A DNA stretch of 64,000 bases from Roseibium sp. (lineage in GTDB: Bacteria; Pseudomonadota; Alphaproteobacteria; Rhizobiales; Stappiaceae), in contig JAEPNV010000005.1 in the NCBI GenBank assembly GCA_017643215.1, positions 248,001 through 312,000 of the forward strand, given 5' to 3'. Numbering within the stretch: the stretch's first letter is position 1; each line of letters starts with the position of its first letter. Shown here in pieces: positions 10,132 to 19,081 of the stretch. The translations under genes were made by a program, and so were the position numbers. The notes under the pieces were generated by a model. That model saw only the letters and a program-made list of their open reading frames with translations. It did no database searches and had not been told where the DNA came from.

Positions 10132-10350
10132 ATGATGATGACACAGCCCGAGGCCCGCGCCCTGGAAGCGCGGACAGCGGAACAGAGGGCGCAATCGGTG
10201 GTGCACCGGGTCATGCAACAGGCAGAACCCATCCCGGCGCATCTCGGCGGCGGCCACAAGCTCGACGTTCAGACACTCTACGAGGAGGTTCTGGGCGCCT
10301 TGCGCGAAACCATCGACGACCTGGCGTTCTGCACGCCCGGCCGTTCTTGA
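10132..10350 (+). CDS. small hypothetical protein, 72 residues
   Basis: I do not recognise a family. The product is soluble, with no signal peptide or membrane span. It is rich in Glu, Ala and Gln, and the second half (LDVQTLYEEVLGALRETIDD) looks like an amphipathic helix. An AAGG ribosome site lies close before ATGATGATG at 10132, so any of three adjacent ATG codons may be used. It sits between gloB and a cupin gene on the same strand. Codon use resembles its neighbours, so I believe it is real. Confidence 0.6.
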   Translation: MMMTQPEARALEARTAEQRAQSVVHRVMQQAEPIPAHLGGGHKLDVQTLYEEVLGALRETIDDLAFCTPGRS

Positions 10351-10440
10351 TCCCCTGGCCAGGGCCGGTTTTGGTTCCCCGTTTCGAACCCGACAACCGG
10401 TCCGGCCATGTGCTCCGCCGGATTGCCCGCCAAAGTGTCC

Positions 10441-10884
10441 ATGTCCCAACTGTCTGACCTTACGCCTGATCGCATCGCTGACCTGTTGAACATGCAGCCG
10501 CACCCGGAGGGCGGTTTTTTCGTTGAAACGTTCCGCGATCCTCACACCGATGACGCCGGCCGGTCCGCGTCCACCTTGATCTACTTTCTGCTTCCCGAGG
10601 GTGTTACCTCCCGGTGGCACAAGGTCGATGCGGTCGAGACCTGGCACTTTTACGCCGGCAGCCCGCTGGACCTTTCCATCAGCTACGATGGCCGGTCCAT
10701 GGAGCGCGTGATCCTCGGGCCCGATCTTCTGGCCGGTGAGCGGCCGCAAGCCATCGTCCCGCGCCATGCCTGGCAACAGGCCCGCTCGCAAGGGGCCTGG
10801 ACCCTGGTTGGCTGCTGCGTCGCGCCGGGATTCGAATTCAAAGGTTTTGAAATGGCACCGAAGGGCTGGGCGCCGGGGCGTTGA
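10441..10884 (+). CDS. cupin domain protein (DUF985 type)
   Basis: This 147-residue protein has the cupin_5/DUF985 pattern: QPHPEGGFFVET near the N-terminus, then STLIYFLLPEGVTSRWHKV and ETWHFYAGSPL, which give the beta-barrel and its histidines. Relatives are small single-barrel proteins of unclear function, sometimes compared with sugar-nucleotide epimerase folds. An ATG at 10408 would add 11 residues that do not look like the family, so 10441 is preferred, though neither has a strong ribosome site. Confidence 0.8.
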   Translation: MSQLSDLTPDRIADLLNMQPHPEGGFFVETFRDPHTDDAGRSASTLIYFLLPEGVTSRWHKVDAVETWHFYAGSPLDLSISYDGRSMERVILGPDLLAGERPQAIVPRHAWQQARSQGAWTLVGCCVAPGFEFKGFEMAPKGWAPGR

Positions 10885-10938
10885 CCAGCGGCGCGGCCAG
10901 CGGCCCGCAACAGCTGGCCGTTGCACCCCTCGCCAAGC

Positions 10939-10961
10939 CAATGGCCTGTAAGGGGCCATTG
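10939..10961. terminator. hairpin between convergent cupin and typA genes
   Basis: CAATGGCC (10939-10946) and GGCCATTG (10954-10961) form a perfect 8-bp stem with a 7-base loop. It lies 3 bp past the typA stop and about 55 bp past the cupin stop, so it could serve both strands. There is no T run on either side. Confidence 0.35.
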
Positions 10962-10963
10962 AA

Positions 10964-12787
10964 TTAGGCGCTGGCTTTGTTGGCCGCCCGCTCGGCACGC
11001 TTGCGCTCGTGCGGATCAAGGATCGCCTTGCGCAGCCGGATCGACGACGGCGTCACTTCGACCAGTTCGTCATCCGAAATGTACGAGAGGGCGGCCTCCA
11101 ACGTCAGCCGGATCGGCGTGGTCAGCTTGACGGCGTCGTCCTTGCCGGCGGCCCGCACATTGGTGAGCTGCTTGCCTTTCAGCACATTGACCTCAAGGTC
11201 ATTGCCGCGCGTGTGCTCGCCGATGATCATGCCCGGATACACTTTGGTGCCCGGATCGATCATCATCGGGCCCCGGTCCTCCAGGTTGAACAGCGCATAG
11301 GCCACTGCCTCGCCAGTGCCATTGGACAGGAGAACGCCGGTGTGCCGGCCCTGGATCGGGCCCTTGTAGGGCTCGTACCCATGAAACAGCCGGTTGAAAA
11401 TCGCCGAGCCGCGGGTGTCGGAGAGGAGTTCGGACTGATACCCGATCAGGCCGCGCGTCGGCGCGTGAAACACCAGCCGTGTGCGGCCGCCGCCGGACGG
11501 CTTCATTTCCAAAAGGTCGGCTTTGCGTTCCTGGAGTTTCTGCACGACGACGCCGGAAAACTCCTCATCGACATCGATAATGACTTCCTCGACCGGCTCC
11601 AGCCGATTGCCGCTGGCATCCTGCTGGAACACCACGCGGGGCCGGCCGACCCCGAGTTCGAAACCCTCGCGGCGCATGTTCTCGATCAAAATGGCCAGCA
11701 GCAACTCACCGCGGCCGGACACCGTGAATGCCTCGGCTTCGCCGGTGTCCTCCACCTTGAGAGCGACGTTGCCTTCCGCCTCTTTCATCAGGCGTTCGCG
11801 GATGACGCGTGACTGGACTTTGGATCCTTCGGTGCCTGACAGCGGGCTGTCGTTGACCCGGAAGGTCATGGAGAGCGTCGGCGGGTCGATCGGTTGAGCC
11901 TGAAGCGGCTCCGTTATGTCCGATGCGCACAGGGTGTCGGCCACGGTCGCCTTGGTCAGGCCCGCAATGGCAACAATGTCACCGGCTTCACCCGTCTCGA
12001 TCGGTTGGCGCTCCAACCCGCGAAACGCAAGAATTTTCGAGACCCGGCCGTTTTCGACAAGTCCGCCATCGCGCGCCAGTGCCTTGATCGGCATATTGGG
12101 CACGGCCGTTCCGGCGACAATCCGGCCGGTCAGGATCCGGCCGAGGAACGGATCGGCCTCGATGGTTGTCGCCAGCATCTTGAACGAGCCCGGCTCTGAG
12201 ACCGGCGGGTCCACCTTTTCGAGCACCATGTCGAACAGCGGCGACATGTCGTGCTGCGGCCCCTCCGGTTCGAGCGCCATCCATTCCTGTTTCGCCGATC
12301 CGTAAAGCACCGGAAAGTCGAGTTGCTCCTCGTTGGCGTCAAGCGATGCAAACAGGTCGAACACCTCGTCGAGGACCTCGTCGGCACGTTGTTCAGGCTT
12401 ATCGATCTTGTTGATCGCCACAATCGGCTTCAGTCCGAGCTTGAGGGCCTTGCCGAGCACGAACTTGGTTTGCGGCATCGGCCCCTCGGCCGCGTCAACC
12501 AAAAGGATCACGCCGTCGACCATATGCAGGATGCGCTCGACTTCGCCGCCAAAGTCCGCGTGGCCGGGCGTGTCCACGATGTTGATCCGTGTGTCTTTCC
12601 ACACGAGCGATGTCACCTTGGCGAGGATGGTAATTCCGCGCTCGCGCTCGATGTCATTGGAGTCCATCATGCGCTCTTCGGTCCGCTGATTGTCGCGGAA
12701 CGCGCCCGATTGTTTCAGCAAAACGTCGATCAAAGTGGTCTTGCCATGATCGACATGGGCGATGATGGCGATGTTGCGCAAATTCAT
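10964..12787 (-). CDS. typA: ribosome-associated translational GTPase TypA/BipA
   Basis: This 607-residue protein is a member of the EF-G-like translational GTPases that bind the ribosome and affect 50S assembly and stress or cold adaptation. The P-loop [10 protein letters not shown] is at residues 10-19, the switch II motif [14 protein letters not shown] follows, and [13 protein letters not shown] gives the guanine specificity. EF-G-like domains III and V and the BipA-specific C-terminal domain are complete. It starts at the ATG at 12785-12787. It faces the MarR/MFS unit divergently across about 250 bp. Confidence 0.95.
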   Translation of the reverse strand: MNLRNIAIIAHVDHGKTTLIDVLLKQSGAFRDNQRTEERMMDSNDIERERGITILAKVTSLVWKDTRINIVDTPGHADFGGEVERILHMVDGVILLVDAAEGPMPQTKFVLGKALKLGLKPIVAINKIDKPEQRADEVLDEVFDLFASLDANEEQLDFPVLYGSAKQEWMALEPEGPQHDMSPLFDMVLEKVDPPVSEPGSFKMLATTIEADPFLGRILTGRIVAGTAVPNMPIKALARDGGLVENGRVSKILAFRGLERQPIETGEAGDIVAIAGLTKATVADTLCASDITEPLQAQPIDPPTLSMTFRVNDSPLSGTEGSKVQSRVIRERLMKEAEGNVALKVEDTGEAEAFTVSGRGELLLAILIENMRREGFELGVGRPRVVFQQDASGNRLEPVEEVIIDVDEEFSGVVVQKLQERKADLLEMKPSGGGRTRLVFHAPTRGLIGYQSELLSDTRGSAIFNRLFHGYEPYKGPIQGRHTGVLLSNGTGEAVAYALFNLEDRGPMMIDPGTKVYPGMIIGEHTRGNDLEVNVLKGKQLTNVRAAGKDDAVKLTTPIRLTLEAALSYISDDELVEVTPSSIRLRKAILDPHERKRAERAANKASA

Positions 12788-12871
12788 GATTATGGCTCCG
12801 CAAGACCGTCTGCCGCGGCGGCCGGCCGGTCGGCGCTGTCTTGGATTACGATTGTCCGGAATTCTTAAACT

Positions 12872-12918
12872 CTAGGGTCAGGACCCATTTCAACCACATT
12901 ATTGAGGCCTGACCCTAG
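12872..12918. repeat. imperfect inverted repeat upstream of typA
   Basis: CTAGGGTCAGGACC (12872-12885) is inverted as GGCCTGACCCTAG (12906-12918), with one extra base in the left arm and a 20-base AT-richer loop. It lies between divergent genes, so termination is unlikely. It could be a dispersed extragenic element or an operator. Confidence 0.5.
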
Positions 12919-12980
12919 GCTGTTTGGCGCCCTGTATACCGGCAAGCGCCCTATTGTGCAACGCGGCACAAATGCCGCTC

Positions 12981-13022
12981 TTGACTTCATTCGTATGGAA
13001 ACCTATTAATAAGGTCTCCATA
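12981..13022 (+). promoter_or_regulatory. marR promoter with overlapping inverted-repeat operator
   Basis: TTGACT at 12981-12986 and TATTAA at 13004-13009 are 17 bp apart, a good vegetative promoter. An inverted repeat overlaps it: TATGGAAACCT (12994-13004) and AGGTCTCCATA (13012-13022), matching at 10 of 11 positions around a 7-base AT spacer. The repeat covers the -10 element and the expected start site. This is the geometry of MarR autorepression. The marR ATG is at 13040. Confidence 0.75.
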
Positions 13023-13039
13023 TTAAATAAGTCCTGCCC

Positions 13040-13507
13040 ATGAGCCTTTCCGCGCCCAGCAGCGGCGCGACCTTGATGATCGTTGATCTTGCAAGGTTGC
13101 TGCGCCGTCGATTTGAAACCGCCCTTGCCGATGTCGACACCGGATTGACGGTGGCCGAGGCGCGGACATTGGCCTTTGTCTGGCGCAATCCGGGCCTTCG
13201 TCAGGCTGCGATCGCGGACGTGATGAGCGTCGAGCCGATGACCCTTGTCGGAAATCTCGATGCGCTGGAGCGCGCGGGCCTGGTGACGCGTACGGTCGAT
13301 CCGACGGACCGGAGGGCGAAACTTGTCACGCTGACCGACGCCGCGGATCCGGTCCTTGAACGGATCGAAAAAGTCATCATGGACGTGCGGGCCGACGCCC
13401 TGGCCGGGCTGACGGAAGACGAGTGCAAGGCGCTGGAAACGATGCTCTCCAAATTGCGCGGCAACCTATGCCGCAAAGAAACAACACCGTCCGGGGGCAA
13501 GCCATGA
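13040..13507 (+). CDS. MarR-family transcriptional regulator
   Basis: This is a 155-residue winged-helix regulator. The recognition region PGLRQAAIADVMSVEPMTLV is followed by the wing TRTVDPTDRRAKLV, whose DPTDRR is the MarR wing signature. It probably binds the inverted repeat at 12994-13022 and represses itself and the exporter gene that follows. Its TGA overlaps the exporter's ATG (13504-13507), so both are made from one message. The inducing ligand is unknown; MarR proteins of this sort usually respond to phenolic compounds or drugs. Confidence 0.9.
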   Translation: MSLSAPSSGATLMIVDLARLLRRRFETALADVDTGLTVAEARTLAFVWRNPGLRQAAIADVMSVEPMTLVGNLDALERAGLVTRTVDPTDRRAKLVTLTDAADPVLERIEKVIMDVRADALAGLTEDECKALETMLSKLRGNLCRKETTPSGGKP

Positions 13508-14718
13508 GATCGGCCCACAGCGTCATGAGCGCCCGCCGCACGTCCTTGCTTGGTGCGGCCCTTGTCGCCATCGGTCCCATATCGATGGCGCTTTATACGC
13601 CAGCCATGCCGGCGCTCGTGGACGCCTTCGGAACCACCGACGCCCTCATAAAACTCACTCTGACAGCCTACTTTCTCGGCTTCGCCGTCACCCAGCTGAT
13701 TTGTGGACCGCTGACCGACGCCTTCGGGCGCAAGCCGGTCACCCTCGCCTTTTTGGCGCTCTATCTGCTGTCGTCGATCATGGCGACGTTCGCGCCGGAC
13801 GTGACGTGGATGCTTGTCGCGAGAACCTTGCAAGGGATTGGCGCCGCCGTCGGCGTTTCGGTGGCCCGGGCCATCGTTCGTGACCAGTTCACCGGCCAGA
13901 GTTCGGCGCGCATCATGAACACGATTGCCATGATGCTGGCGCTTGGGCCGGCCGTTTCGCCGGCGATTGGCGGCTTTGTATTGGAAATCTTTGGCTGGCA
14001 GGAGATCTTCTGGTGCATGATCGTCTATGGCCTCGTCCTCACCCTGGCCGTGCTTGTCTTTCAACGGGAAACCAACGCTTATCAGGGCCGCCATCACCTC
14101 AATCCGAAGCAGCTTGCCGAAAATTATCTGACCCTTTTGCGAGACCCGCAGTTTTTGCGGCCAAGCCTTCTTATCGGGTTCAGTCTCGGGAACCTTTATG
14201 CCCTGACGACCGTGCTGCCGTTCGTGCTCATCTATGATGTCGGCCTCAGTCCGTCCGCTTTCGGCATGACGATGATGATGCAGTCCGCGTCCTTCATTTT
14301 CGGGACTGTGGTGACGGGTCAACTGCTCAAGCGGGTCGATGCCCGGCAACTGATGCCGTTCGGCATGGCCGGGATCACGAGTTCCTGTGTGTTGATGATC
14401 GTGCTGATGATCGCTTATGAACCGGGTCTCGCGACGGTCATGGTCCCGGTGATGCTGTTTGCCTTTTCACTCGCCTTTGTCCTGCCGGCAAGCTTTTCCA
14501 TGGCCATGCAGGACTTCCCCCACATCGCCGGGGCGGCATCCTCCGTCATGGGTTTCTTGCAGTTTGGCGGTGGGATCATCTGCAGCCTGATTGTCGCTGC
14601 GCTCGGAGATCCAGTGCTTGGGATGATGACCATCATTCCCGCCATGCCGATCATCGGTGTTCTTTGTTACGTCTTTTTGGCGCCGCGCGGCACGCCGAAG
14701 ACGCATCCGGCCGAGTAG
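13504..14718 (+). CDS. Bcr/CflA-family multidrug efflux MFS transporter
   Basis: This 404-residue inner-membrane protein has about 12 hydrophobic spans. ALYTPAMPALVDAFGTTDA at the N-terminus and the loop GPLTDAFGRKPVTLAFL between helices 2 and 3 are typical of the Bcr/CflA (DHA1) drug:proton antiporters. ARTLQGIGAAVGVSVARAIVRD is motif C-like helix 5 sequence. The ATG overlaps the marR stop by 4 bp, so it is likely derepressed together with marR. Substrates cannot be told; bicyclomycin or chloramphenicol-like compounds are known for the family. Confidence 0.9.
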   Translation: MRSAHSVMSARRTSLLGAALVAIGPISMALYTPAMPALVDAFGTTDALIKLTLTAYFLGFAVTQLICGPLTDAFGRKPVTLAFLALYLLSSIMATFAPDVTWMLVARTLQGIGAAVGVSVARAIVRDQFTGQSSARIMNTIAMMLALGPAVSPAIGGFVLEIFGWQEIFWCMIVYGLVLTLAVLVFQRETNAYQGRHHLNPKQLAENYLTLLRDPQFLRPSLLIGFSLGNLYALTTVLPFVLIYDVGLSPSAFGMTMMMQSASFIFGTVVTGQLLKRVDARQLMPFGMAGITSSCVLMIVLMIAYEPGLATVMVPVMLFAFSLAFVLPASFSMAMQDFPHIAGAASSVMGFLQFGGGIICSLIVAALGDPVLGMMTIIPAMPIIGVLCYVFLAPRGTPKTHPAE

Positions 14719-14853
14719 GACTTTCCAACAAAATGCGGCTGGCTCGACCGGCAGGCACAAAGCTGCAAGTTTCCAAAAAAACAAGCGCGCGGGCTTGACC
14801 GAACGCGGCGCAACGGCCAAACACGCCCGGCCCTTTGGACGAAGCGACCGCCG

Positions 14854-15678
14854 ATGCCGATCAAAACGCCCTATGCCCTTCCCGATCTTGCGGCGGGGCA
14901 ATCTCCCCATGTGATGGGGATCTTGAACATCACGCCGGATTCATTTTCCGATGGCGGCCGGTTCATGGACGTTCAAAATGCCCTCACCCATGCCGGCGAC
15001 ATGATCGCCGAGGGCGCCGACATTCTCGACATTGGCGCGGAAAGCACCCGCCCGGGGGCGGTGCCGGTGCCGCTGGAAGACGAATGGACGCGCCTTGGGC
15101 CGATCCTTGGCTCTCTTTGCGATTTGGGGATTCCGGTCTCCATTGACACCTACAAGGCGGACATCGCCCACCGGGCCTGCGCGGCGGGCGCTGCAATCGT
15201 CAATGATGTCTGGGGCCTGCAACGAGATCCGGCCATGGCCGATACGGTCGCGGCGGCAGATGTTCACGTGGTGATGATGCACAACCGCGAGGCCGCGGAC
15301 CCCCAGATCGATATCCTCTCTGATATCGACCGGTGGTTCGAACGCTCGATGGAACTCGCCCTAAAGGCAGGCATTGCCCGAGAAAAACAAATCCTCGACC
15401 CGGGCTTTGGGTTTGGAAAAACGATCGATCAGAATTTCAAGGTTCTCAATCAGCTCGAAACGCTGCAAAAGCACGGGCTGCCCATCCTTGCGGGCGCGTC
15501 GCGCAAACGCATGGTTGGCGCGGTGCTTGGGGTCGAAACGGGTGAGCGCCTGTTCGGATCGCTCGCTGTCCACCTCATCGCCATGCAAAAAGGCGCAGCG
15601 ATCATACGTGCCCATGACGTCCGCCCGCATGCCGACGCGGCAAAAATCGTCGCGGCGGCCCGCCGCGAATCCGCCTGA
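14854..15678 (+). CDS. folP: dihydropteroate synthase
   Basis: This 274-residue TIM-barrel enzyme joins 6-hydroxymethyl-dihydropterin diphosphate to p-aminobenzoate in folate synthesis; it is the sulfonamide target. MGILNITPDSFSDGG, DIGAESTRPGA, DPGFGFGKT and GASRKRMVG are the pterin and pABA site motifs, all intact. It is followed 22 bp later by folK, the preceding enzyme of the pathway. The start has only a weak ribosome site. Confidence 0.95.
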   Translation: MPIKTPYALPDLAAGQSPHVMGILNITPDSFSDGGRFMDVQNALTHAGDMIAEGADILDIGAESTRPGAVPVPLEDEWTRLGPILGSLCDLGIPVSIDTYKADIAHRACAAGAAIVNDVWGLQRDPAMADTVAAADVHVVMMHNREAADPQIDILSDIDRWFERSMELALKAGIAREKQILDPGFGFGKTIDQNFKVLNQLETLQKHGLPILAGASRKRMVGAVLGVETGERLFGSLAVHLIAMQKGAAIIRAHDVRPHADAAKIVAAARRESA

Positions 15679-15700
15679 TCCTGTTGAGAGACCGCACCCT

Positions 15701-16195
15701 ATGACTTTGCAGCATCCCACGCGGGCCGCACTTGGCCTTGGCTCGAACATCGGCGACACGGCGGAAAACCTCGCCATCGCGCTCAGCCGGTTGCAGGCGG
15801 TGCCAGGCATAACGCTGGTCGCCCGCTCGTCCGATTACCGGACGCCGCCGTGGGGACCGGTGCCGCAGGACGATTTCCGCAACATCTGTGTCGTGGTCGA
15901 CACCACTCTTTCGCCCCGTCGGCTCCTGGAAGCCTGCCTCGAGGTTGAGCTCAAAATGGGCCGTGTCCGCGACGTGCGCTGGGGCCCCCGCCTGATCGAC
16001 ATTGACGTCCTGATCTATGGCCAGGCGATCGTGGATGAAGACGGCTTGACCATCCCGCATCCGCGTATGGCCGAGCGCGCGTTTGTGCTTGTACCGCTGG
16101 CCGAAATCTGGCCGGACGCGCCGATTGGTGAAAGTCTCACCGCCGCGGCCGCCCTGGCGACTTGCCCGGACGTGGACCAAATCGAACGCCTTTGA
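15701..16195 (+). CDS. folK: 2-amino-4-hydroxy-6-hydroxymethyldihydropteridine pyrophosphokinase
   Basis: This 164-residue enzyme transfers pyrophosphate from ATP to hydroxymethyl-dihydropterin, making the FolP substrate. LGLGSNIGDTAENL is the N-terminal signature, and RWGPRLIDIDVLIYG with IPHPRMAERAFVLVPLAEI is the catalytic region with its metal-binding aspartates. The ATG at 15701 follows folP by 22 bp. The two make a folate operon; folB is not adjacent. Confidence 0.94.
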   Translation: MTLQHPTRAALGLGSNIGDTAENLAIALSRLQAVPGITLVARSSDYRTPPWGPVPQDDFRNICVVVDTTLSPRRLLEACLEVELKMGRVRDVRWGPRLIDIDVLIYGQAIVDEDGLTIPHPRMAERAFVLVPLAEIWPDAPIGESLTAAAALATCPDVDQIERL

Positions 16196-16404
16196 CACCC
16201 AGCCGAAGTTTCGCCCCCACTTGGGTCACAAATGCAACACCTTGGCCCGGAGTCGCGGGACTGCCGCCTCAAGTGTTAATTTTTGTTGAAACAGGCGGCG
16301 ATTGGGTGGCAGTTTGGATAAAAAGACAGGGTTGTTTATCTGTCCGGTAACAGCTGCGCGGCCGGGCCGCCTGCAGCGCCCGGATGGTGTGGGGGCGATT
16401 AGGC

Positions 16405-16998
16405 ATGAGATTGCGGCACAGCGTTCCAGACTGGAGGGCCGGTTTGCTGGCGCTTGGCGTGCTCGCGGCACCGGGTGCCGCGCACTCGGCGGACCTTGGA
16501 CCGTCAGGAGCCGAATTGGCGCACTATGCCGCGCATCACGAGGCCCGTGTCGGCGTTCTCTATCACGATTTCATGCACAAGGAGACCGGCGTCGATTTGA
16601 ACGCAGAGTATCTCAGTGCATGGCTTGCCGTCGGGTTCAGGATACCGGGCCTCGACACGCTTGGTCAGCTTCGTCCGCACATCGGCGGCAACGTGAACCT
16701 GAACGGCGACACCAGCCAGATCTACGCAGGCTACAGCCTGACACTGAACCTGACCGAGCGAGTGTTCATCGAAGGCAGTTTTGGCGGTATGGCGCATAAC
16801 GGCAAACATCTCAGCGCGACGAACAACCGGCTGTCGCTTGGATGCAGCGTTATGTTCCGCGAATCCGCTTCCCTCGGTGTCCGTATCTATGACAATTGGA
16901 GCCTTGTCGCGACAGTAAGCCACGCTTCCAATGGCGGGCTCTGCGAGCCCAACAACGGGCTGACCAATGCCGGCGTGCGCGTGGGTTACAGCTTTTAA
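16405..16998 (+). CDS. PagL-like lipid A 3-O-deacylase (acyloxyacyl hydrolase)
   Basis: This 197-residue protein has an N-terminal signal peptide ending near AAPGAAHSA and a small beta-barrel pattern with a C-terminal aromatic residue (GVRVGYSF), as expected of an outer-membrane barrel. The motif VSHASNGGL near the C-terminus provides the His and Ser of the PagL catalytic triad. PagL removes the 3-O acyl chain of lipid A and so modifies the outer membrane. A GGGGG ribosome site precedes ATG 16405; an upstream ATG at 16384 is possible. No PhoPQ-type genes are nearby. Confidence 0.8.
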   Translation: MRLRHSVPDWRAGLLALGVLAAPGAAHSADLGPSGAELAHYAAHHEARVGVLYHDFMHKETGVDLNAEYLSAWLAVGFRIPGLDTLGQLRPHIGGNVNLNGDTSQIYAGYSLTLNLTERVFIEGSFGGMAHNGKHLSATNNRLSLGCSVMFRESASLGVRIYDNWSLVATVSHASNGGLCEPNNGLTNAGVRVGYSF

Positions 16999-17049
16999 GT
17001 GCTCCACAAATGGAGCCGTCGCGTACCGTTCCGACTGAGCCCCTTTATT

Positions 17050-17733
17050 CTATTGCCCTACGAATGTGCGCATATGAAACCGGCCCTGGTCGGGAAGAGG
17101 CGCGTGATCCTGACCTACGGGACAGGCGCGGCGGGACAGGCACCCTGTCAGGCAATCCGTCCCCGACGCCGACACAACATGGTTCCGGCATTTGGCCACA
17201 TCATATCCGCTGGCCAATGAAAACGCCTCTACCGGGCAAGCGCTCAGGCAGGGTTTTTCAACGCATTCAGGGCAGGGGCCCGTGGTGCCGGCCGCTTCGA
17301 ATTCGCCGAAGTGCCGATCCGCCACAAGGGCGGCCCGCAATCCGATCCAGGGGCCGTAGCGCCGATGGGCCAAAACCCCGATTGGGCTTTGCGAAAAGCC
17401 CCCGCACCGCATCGCCCATCGCTGGAACGGATGATAGGGTGGGCCGTCGAAGGCAAATACCGGCACCAAGCCGGCCTCGTCCGCGATATCTGTCAGCACC
17501 CGTCTGGTGAACCGGTCCATGGGGTGCGGGATCCCGTCTCCGGCTTCCGGCGCATTCTGAAACGCCTGCCAGAACGCCGGCCCGGCGCTGCCGATCATCA
17601 AGACGGTGCGGGCCGGGCGGTCCGCACCGGCATCCGGCACGCGGTCCTCCGGCAGAGGGTGAAATCCGCCAAGACCCAGAAAGCCGGCGGCCGACAGCCG
17701 TTTTGACAACCGGGTCGCGGCCGCCATGTCCAT
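17050..17733 (-). CDS. 4Fe-4S cluster protein, QueG/ferredoxin-like
   Basis: This 227-residue protein is unassigned in function. The C-terminal half has cysteine motifs CPECVEKPCLSACP and, further on, C-x(11)-CLTGC and ACPVG, which could hold one or two Fe-S clusters. WIGLRAALVADRHFGEF recalls the substrate domain of epoxyqueuosine reductases, but the protein is much shorter than QueG and lacks its cobalamin domain as far as I can see. It begins 4 bp after argG on the same strand and is probably co-transcribed. I would call it a conserved Fe-S protein and not assign a reaction. Confidence 0.7.
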   Translation of the reverse strand: MDMAAATRLSKRLSAAGFLGLGGFHPLPEDRVPDAGADRPARTVLMIGSAGPAFWQAFQNAPEAGDGIPHPMDRFTRRVLTDIADEAGLVPVFAFDGPPYHPFQRWAMRCGGFSQSPIGVLAHRRYGPWIGLRAALVADRHFGEFEAAGTTGPCPECVEKPCLSACPVEAFSLASGYDVAKCRNHVVSASGTDCLTGCLSRRACPVGQDHAPLPDQGRFHMRTFVGQ

Positions 17734-17736
17734 GGA

Positions 17737-18957
17737 TCAGCCCAAACGGTCGCGCTTGGCGAGCGTGCGCAGGCGCAGCGCGTTCAGCTTGATGAAACCG
17801 GCGGCGTCCTTCTGGTCGTAGGCGCCCGCGTCGTCCTCGAAGGTGACGAGTTCTTCGGAGTACAGCGAATAGGGCGAGGCCCGGCCGGTGACGATGACGT
17901 TGCCCTTGTAGAGCTTGAGCTTGACGGTCCCGGTCACATGCTCCTGGCTCTTGTCGATCAGCGCCTGCAGCATCTCCCGTTCCGGCGAGAACCAGAAGCC
18001 GTTGTAGATGAGCGACGCATAACGCGGCATCAGTTCGTCTTTCAAATGGCCAGCGCCCCGGTCGAGCGTGAGCGATTCCATGGCCCGATGCGCGGTTAGC
18101 AGGATCGTGCCGCCGGGCGTTTCATAAATGCCGCGGCTCTTCATGCCGACAAACCGGTTCTCGACCAGATCGAGGCGGCCAATCCCATTGTCGCGGCCAT
18201 AGTCGTTGAGTTTGGCAAACAATGCCGCCGGCGACATTTCCTCGCCATTGATCGAGACTGGGTCACCTTTCTTAAAGCCGATTTCGATTTCCGTGACCGT
18301 GTCCGGCGCCTCGGTCGGGTCGACTGTGCGCTGATAGACGTAGTGCGGCGCTTCCTCGTTCGGATCCTCCAGGACTTTTCCTTCCGATGAGGAATGCAGC
18401 ATGTTCGCGTCGACGGAGAACGGCGCTTCGCCGCGTTTGTCCTTGGGCACCGGGATCTGGTGCTTCTCGGCGAAATCGATCAGATCGGTGCGCGATTTGA
18501 ACGACCAGTCACGCCAGGGCGCGATCACCTTGATGTCCGGATTGAGCGCGTAACACGAAAGCTCAAACCGCACCTGGTCGTTGCCTTTCCCGGTCGCACC
18601 ATGGGCCACGGCGTCGGCCCCCGTTTCCTCTGCGATCTCAATCAGCCGCTTGGAGATCAGCGGCCGGGCAATCGAGGTGCCAAGCAGATAAACGCCCTCG
18701 TAGACAGCGTTGGCGCGGAACATGGGAAATACGAAATCGGAAATGAACTCCTCGCGCAGATCATCGATATAGATATCCTTGATGCCCAGCATCTCGGCCT
18801 TTTTGCGCGCCGGTTCGAGCTCCTCGCCCTGGCCGAGGTCGGCGGTGAAGGTCACCACCTCGCAGCCATATTCGGTCTGCAGCCATTTCAAGATGATCGA
18901 CGTGTCGAGGCCGCCGGAATACGAGAGCACGACCTTTTTGATGTCACCATGCGCCAT
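17737..18957 (-). CDS. argG: argininosuccinate synthase
   Basis: This 406-residue ATP-dependent enzyme joins citrulline and aspartate in arginine synthesis. The PP-loop motif [11 protein letters not shown] is at the N-terminus, [13 protein letters not shown] is the aspartate/citrulline site, and the length is standard. The open frame extends upstream, but [11 protein letters not shown] at 18957 is the usual family start. The Fe-S protein gene follows directly. No arginine operator was recognised in the short upstream region. Confidence 0.95.
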   Translation of the reverse strand: MAHGDIKKVVLSYSGGLDTSIILKWLQTEYGCEVVTFTADLGQGEELEPARKKAEMLGIKDIYIDDLREEFISDFVFPMFRANAVYEGVYLLGTSIARPLISKRLIEIAEETGADAVAHGATGKGNDQVRFELSCYALNPDIKVIAPWRDWSFKSRTDLIDFAEKHQIPVPKDKRGEAPFSVDANMLHSSSEGKVLEDPNEEAPHYVYQRTVDPTEAPDTVTEIEIGFKKGDPVSINGEEMSPAALFAKLNDYGRDNGIGRLDLVENRFVGMKSRGIYETPGGTILLTAHRAMESLTLDRGAGHLKDELMPRYASLIYNGFWFSPEREMLQALIDKSQEHVTGTVKLKLYKGNVIVTGRASPYSLYSEELVTFEDDAGAYDQKDAAGFIKLNALRLRTLAKRDRLG

Positions 18958-19081
18958 AGGAGAGTTCAGTCCGTTCAATGAGCAGGAAAAGGCGGGGACC
19001 GGCCCCAAGTTTCGCGCAATTTAGCCGGTAAACACGCAAGCGCAAGGCCGGTGTAACGGCAGCAAGCGAATTCGGCCGCCG

